8,239 nt of DNA. Source: JAPLKX01 sp035530195 (GTDB taxonomy: Bacteria > Hydrogenedentota > Hydrogenedentia > Hydrogenedentales > SLHB01). The notes beneath the pieces are model-generated. The model did not search any database. It worked only from the letters and a program-made list of their open reading frames with translations, and was not told the DNA's origin. The stretch is taken from NCBI GenBank assembly GCA_035530195.1, contig DATKVG010000192.1:1-8239 (forward strand). Direction: 5' to 3'. Each line of letters opens with the position of its first letter. Position 1 is the first letter of the stretch. The translations under genes were made by a program, and so were the position numbers. Positions 5,824 to 8,239 of the stretch are shown one piece after another.

Positions 5824-7557
5824 ATGATACGGTTTTATCGCGTGGTGGATGCGGCAAGGCCGATGGAACGGCGCCGCCTCGCCGCCGCACAAGACATCTA
5901 CCAGCGCGCGTTCCCCGCCTATCCCGCATACGCCCAGAAAATCGCCGACCTCGTCCGCAAGCCGCAAAAGCGCGATTTCGAAGTCATTCTGCTCGTCGCC
6001 GAAGGCGCCAAGGCGCGCGTCCGCGCATTCAGCCTCAGCTTCTATTTTCCCGAACTCCGCGCCGCCTACCTGGATTACATCGCCAGCGACCCCGCTCGGC
6101 CCGCTCGAGGTATCGGCGGCGCGCTCTACGAGGCCACCCGCGAACTACTCGTTGTTAAAGGCGCCCTGGGCATGTTTTTCGACGTCCTCACCGACGACCC
6201 CGAAAAGATCAAACCAACCCAAAACCTCAAGGAAAACATCAGCACACTCCGGTTTTACGAACGTTACGGCGCACGGCCAATCATCGGCACACTCTATGAC
6301 GTAATCCCCACCGTCGCCAACCGCGGCTATCTCACCTACCTGGTCTACGATCCCCTCGGCCGTACCGGCCCGCTCAGCCGCCCTGAACTCAAACGCGTCA
6401 TGACGCGCATCTTTCGAAGCAAGTACGCCATGCCACCCGATCACCCCGACGTCAAACAGATAGTCGGCTCGATACGCGACAATCCCGTGCGCCTGCGCCC
6501 GCCGCGGTACCAGCCGCCGCGCCGCACCAACGTCGAACGGGGCCTACTCAAACTGGCGCGGCTCGTCGTGATCAGCGAGGAACACCGGATTCACCACCTC
6601 CAAGAAAAAGGATACGTCGAGCGGCCCGCGCGGGTTGCCGCGATTCTAAGCGCGCTCGAAGACCTGCCCGTCGATAAGGTGGCCGCACGCCGGCACTCGA
6701 TCGCGCCGGTGATGCGGGTTCACGACCCCCGGCTCGTCCATTTTCTTGAAAAAGCCACCGAACAACTCACGCCGGGCACGTTGCTTTATCCGGACGTGTT
6801 TCCGGTGCGGCAGGCCGCGCGCCTTCCCCGTGCCTGGGAGATCCAGGCCGGTTACTTCTGCATCGACGCCTCGACGCCCATCACCGGCAACGTGTTCAAA
6901 GCCGCCCGCGCCGCCGTCGATTGCGCGCTCACCGCCGCCGACCTCGTCCTGGCCGGCGAACCCCTCGCGTACGCGTTGTGCCGGCCGCCCGGCCATCATG
7001 CCGGCCGTAGCACGTTCGGCGGGTTTTGCTACCTCAACAACGCCGCCATTGCCGCCAACCGCCTCGCCGAAAAAGGGCGCGTCGCACTCCTCGATATCGA
7101 CTACCACCACGGTAACGGCACCCAGGAAATCTTCTACGACCGCGACGACGTCCTGTTCATTTCGATTCACGGCCACCCCGAAGTCTCCTACCCCTACTTT
7201 TCCGGGTTCCGCACCGAACGCGGCGCCGGCAGGGGACTGGGCTATACGCGCAATTATCCGCTGTTCCCCGAAATCGACGACGCGGCGTATCTGCGCGTCC
7301 TCGACGACGCACTCAAGCACGTGCGCAGGTATAAGCCGGACTGGCTGGTGGTTTCCGCCGGTTTCGACACCATGGCCGGCGATCCTACGGGAAGGTTTGC
7401 CGTTACGCCGCAGGGAATGCGCCAGATTGCACAGCGGTTGGGCCGCCTCAAACTGCCCACACTCGTCGTCCAGGAAGGCGGATACAGCCTCACCAACCTC
7501 CGGCGGGGCGGAAGAATGTTCATCCTCGGGCTGGCCACCGGACTTTTTGAAGCCTGA
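5824..7557 (+). CDS. GNAT N-acetyltransferase fused to acetylpolyamine-amidohydrolase/HDAC-type deacetylase
   Basis: This is one continuous frame of 577 residues with two enzyme domains. Residues about 1-175 form a GNAT acetyltransferase: the strand AYLDYIASD (81-89), the acetyl-CoA loop RGIGGALYE (95-103) and the C-terminal FYERYGARPI (144-153). A basic linker (about 180-240) leads to an arginase-fold deacetylase (about 245-575). Its residues are intact: tandem His391/His392 in RPPGHHA, GFCYLNN (400-406), zinc ligands Asp426 and His428 in DIDYHHGNGT, the third ligand Asp515 in GFDTMAGD, and the catalytic Tyr554 in EGGY. The segment GYFCIDASTPIT before the His pair is like bacterial acetylpolyamine amidohydrolases, so small acetylated amines are the likeliest substrates; acetyl-lysine is the alternative. 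No signal peptide is present, so the protein should be cytoplasmic. A weak GAGAGA at 5809-5814 may be the ribosome binding site. The gene could belong to the preceding operon or have its own promoter. Confidence 0.93.
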   Translation: MIRFYRVVDAARPMERRRLAAAQDIYQRAFPAYPAYAQKIADLVRKPQKRDFEVILLVAEGAKARVRAFSLSFYFPELRAAYLDYIASDPARPARGIGGALYEATRELLVVKGALGMFFDVLTDDPEKIKPTQNLKENISTLRFYERYGARPIIGTLYDVIPTVANRGYLTYLVYDPLGRTGPLSRPELKRVMTRIFRSKYAMPPDHPDVKQIVGSIRDNPVRLRPPRYQPPRRTNVERGLLKLARLVVISEEHRIHHLQEKGYVERPARVAAILSALEDLPVDKVAARRHSIAPVMRVHDPRLVHFLEKATEQLTPGTLLYPDVFPVRQAARLPRAWEIQAGYFCIDASTPITGNVFKAARAAVDCALTAADLVLAGEPLAYALCRPPGHHAGRSTFGGFCYLNNAAIAANRLAEKGRVALLDIDYHHGNGTQEIFYDRDDVLFISIHGHPEVSYPYFSGFRTERGAGRGLGYTRNYPLFPEIDDAAYLRVLDDALKHVRRYKPDWLVVSAGFDTMAGDPTGRFAVTPQGMRQIAQRLGRLKLPTLVVQEGGYSLTNLRRGGRMFILGLATGLFEA

Positions 7558-7571
7558 GCTTTTTTTCAGGC
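7552..7571 (+). terminator. Short hairpin at the end of the GNAT-deacetylase gene (doubtful terminator)
   Basis: A perfect 6-bp stem, GCCTGA/TCAGGC, encloses a T-rich 8-nt loop and includes the TGA stop codon. The T-run lies in the loop rather than after the stem, so this is not a standard intrinsic terminator. It may still pause transcription or stabilise the 3' end. Confidence 0.25.
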
Positions 7572-7591
7572 CATTCCGCGTGATCGGCCGA

Positions 7592-7615
7592 ATAAAATCC
7601 CGCCATTAATTTTAT
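7592..7615. repeat. AT-rich inverted repeat just upstream of the lipoprotein promoter
   Basis: ATAAAAT (7592-7598) and ATTTTAT (7609-7615) are exact inverted copies around a 10-nt spacer. They end two bases before the putative -35 hexamer. In this GC-rich DNA such an AT-rich palindrome stands out. It could be an operator or an UP-like element, but chance cannot be excluded. Confidence 0.3.
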
Positions 7616-7616
7616 A

Positions 7617-7645
7617 TTGCAGCATAGACTCATCTGGTATATAAT
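7617..7645 (+). promoter_or_regulatory. Sigma70-like promoter of the TM1410-family lipoprotein gene
   Basis: A consensus TATAAT at 7640-7645 stands 17 bp downstream of TTGCAG (7617-7622), which shares the TTG of the consensus -35. It lies in the AT-rich gap between two genes and would start transcription near 7652. That leaves a leader of about 33 nt containing the strong ribosome binding site. Confidence 0.7.
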
Positions 7646-7668
7646 GCTGGCAGGGAGCGAAGGGGTCC

Positions 7669-7677
7669 AAAGGAGGG
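7669..7677 (+). promoter_or_regulatory. Strong ribosome binding site of the lipoprotein gene
   Basis: AAAGGAGGG is nearly a full complement of the 16S rRNA 3' end. It lies seven bases before the ATG at 7685, fixing that start. Confidence 0.85.
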
Positions 7678-7684
7678 TGAGGTT

Positions 7685-8239
7685 ATGAGGAAGGGTGTGC
7701 AATATGCTTTATTCCCGGTGGCCGTCCTGCTGTTCTTGCTGGGCTGCCCTCTGGACCCCGGCGACGAACCCGCCGGCGATTATCGCGACGAAATGCGCGC
7801 GCTCGTCGAGTCCATCAGCGCGTACGCCAAATCCGGCCAACCCGGGTTCCTGATTGTGCCGCACAACGGCGAAACCCTGCTCACCGTCGACGGCGCCCCA
7901 ACCAGCCTACCCAATATCGCCTACGTCAATTCCATCGACGGCCAAGCCCGCGAAGACGTCTTCTACGGGTACGTCGAAGATGACGCGGCAACGCCCCCGC
8001 CCGAGCGCGATGCCATCCTGGCCATGCTCGACTGGGCTGAGGCGCAAGGCATCCAGGTCCTCGTGATCGACCATTGCACCACGTGCAGCCGCGTTGATAC
8101 GTCCTACGCAAGGAACGCTGGCCACGGATACGTCTCGACCGCCACGTGCCGCGGCTCGAACGCCATACCGTCTTATCCGCCCCAGCCCTACCACGTCAAC
8201 GCCAACGACGTCCAATCGCTCGCCGACGCTTGTAACCTT
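7685..8239 (+). CDS. Lipoprotein of the MJ1477/TM1410 putative glycoside hydrolase family, cut by window edge
   Basis: The visible 185 residues run in one open frame to the right edge. A lipoprotein signal is clear: MRKG, a hydrophobic stretch, then the lipobox LLGC with Cys21 as the lipidation site. Pro22 follows, and no Asp at +2 is seen to retain it in the inner membrane. Family-like segments follow in order: RDEMRALVESISAYAK (about 34-49), PGFLIVPHNG (53-62), IDGQAREDVFYGY (84-96), the helix/strand AILAMLDWAEAQGIQVLVID (110-129) and DVQSLADACNL at the edge. These match the half of TM1410/GH114-like proteins that carries the 'yAK..P.F.i.PQNG' and 'IDG.g.EDLFYGY' signatures (recognised from memory). 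The family is annotated as a putative alpha-1,4-polygalactosaminidase-like glycoside hydrolase; the real substrate is unknown. Cysteines 131, 134, 155 and 183 could form disulfides after export. Its own promoter and ribosome binding site suggest independent expression. Confidence 0.8.
   Translation, partial: MRKGVQYALFPVAVLLFLLGCPLDPGDEPAGDYRDEMRALVESISAYAKSGQPGFLIVPHNGETLLTVDGAPTSLPNIAYVNSIDGQAREDVFYGYVEDDAATPPPERDAILAMLDWAEAQGIQVLVIDHCTTCSRVDTSYARNAGHGYVSTATCRGSNAIPSYPPQPYHVNANDVQSLADACNL

Noticed and set aside
5816..5827. A three-codon mini-ORF (ATG CCT CAA TGA) overlapping the start of the GNAT-deacetylase gene by ATGA
   Set aside because: The ATGA overlap suggests translational coupling, but the only purine run (5809-5814) is too close to its ATG to serve it, and such short frames arise often by chance.
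6646..7320. A minus-strand open frame opposite the deacetylase domain
   Set aside because: The plus strand carries intact zinc-ligand and catalytic motifs throughout, so the opposite frame is a shadow.

Overview
This is an 8.2 kb piece of a GC-rich bacterial chromosome with strong third-position G/C bias. It holds six genes, two of them cut by the window edges. I see no phage, plasmid, CRISPR, tRNA or rRNA. The content (UvrC, exported proteins of unknown family, a TM1410-type glycoside hydrolase lipoprotein, a polyamine-deacetylase-like fusion) fits a free-living bacterium from a poorly sampled lineage such as the planctomycete/Hydrogenedentes-like groups. The taxon is a guess and cannot be fixed from this window.

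Layout: (1) 1-792, minus strand: membrane-anchored alpha/beta hydrolase, whose C-terminus is beyond the left edge. (2) 873-2783, plus strand, divergent: uvrC, the nucleotide-excision-repair endonuclease, with all expected catalytic and Fe-S residues and an extended -10 hexamer unusually close to its start codon. (3) 2781-2878: a repeat element made of two perfect 18-bp tandem units followed by a 29-bp-arm imperfect hairpin. It supplies the uvrC stop codon. (4) 2944-4146: a second membrane-anchored alpha/beta hydrolase, lipase-like, ending in a histone-H1-like lysine tail with strict 5-residue periodicity. (5) 4168-5733: a secreted protein of unrecognised family, 21 nt downstream and probably co-transcribed. 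(6) 5824-7557: a two-domain fusion of a GNAT acetyltransferase and an acetylpolyamine-amidohydrolase/histone-deacetylase-type zinc hydrolase. (7) 7685-8239: start of a lipoprotein of the MJ1477/TM1410 putative glycoside hydrolase family, with its own sigma70-like promoter and a strong ribosome binding site. It runs off the right edge.

uvrC is housekeeping and has no evident link to its neighbours. Genes 4 and 5 look like a two-gene transcription unit, with the GNAT-deacetylase possibly a third member after a 90-nt gap. The most unusual items are the acetyltransferase-deacetylase fusion, the lysine-tailed membrane hydrolase two genes before it, and the palindromic element fused to the end of uvrC. 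A functional link between the lysine tail and the acetylation enzyme is conceivable but purely speculative.
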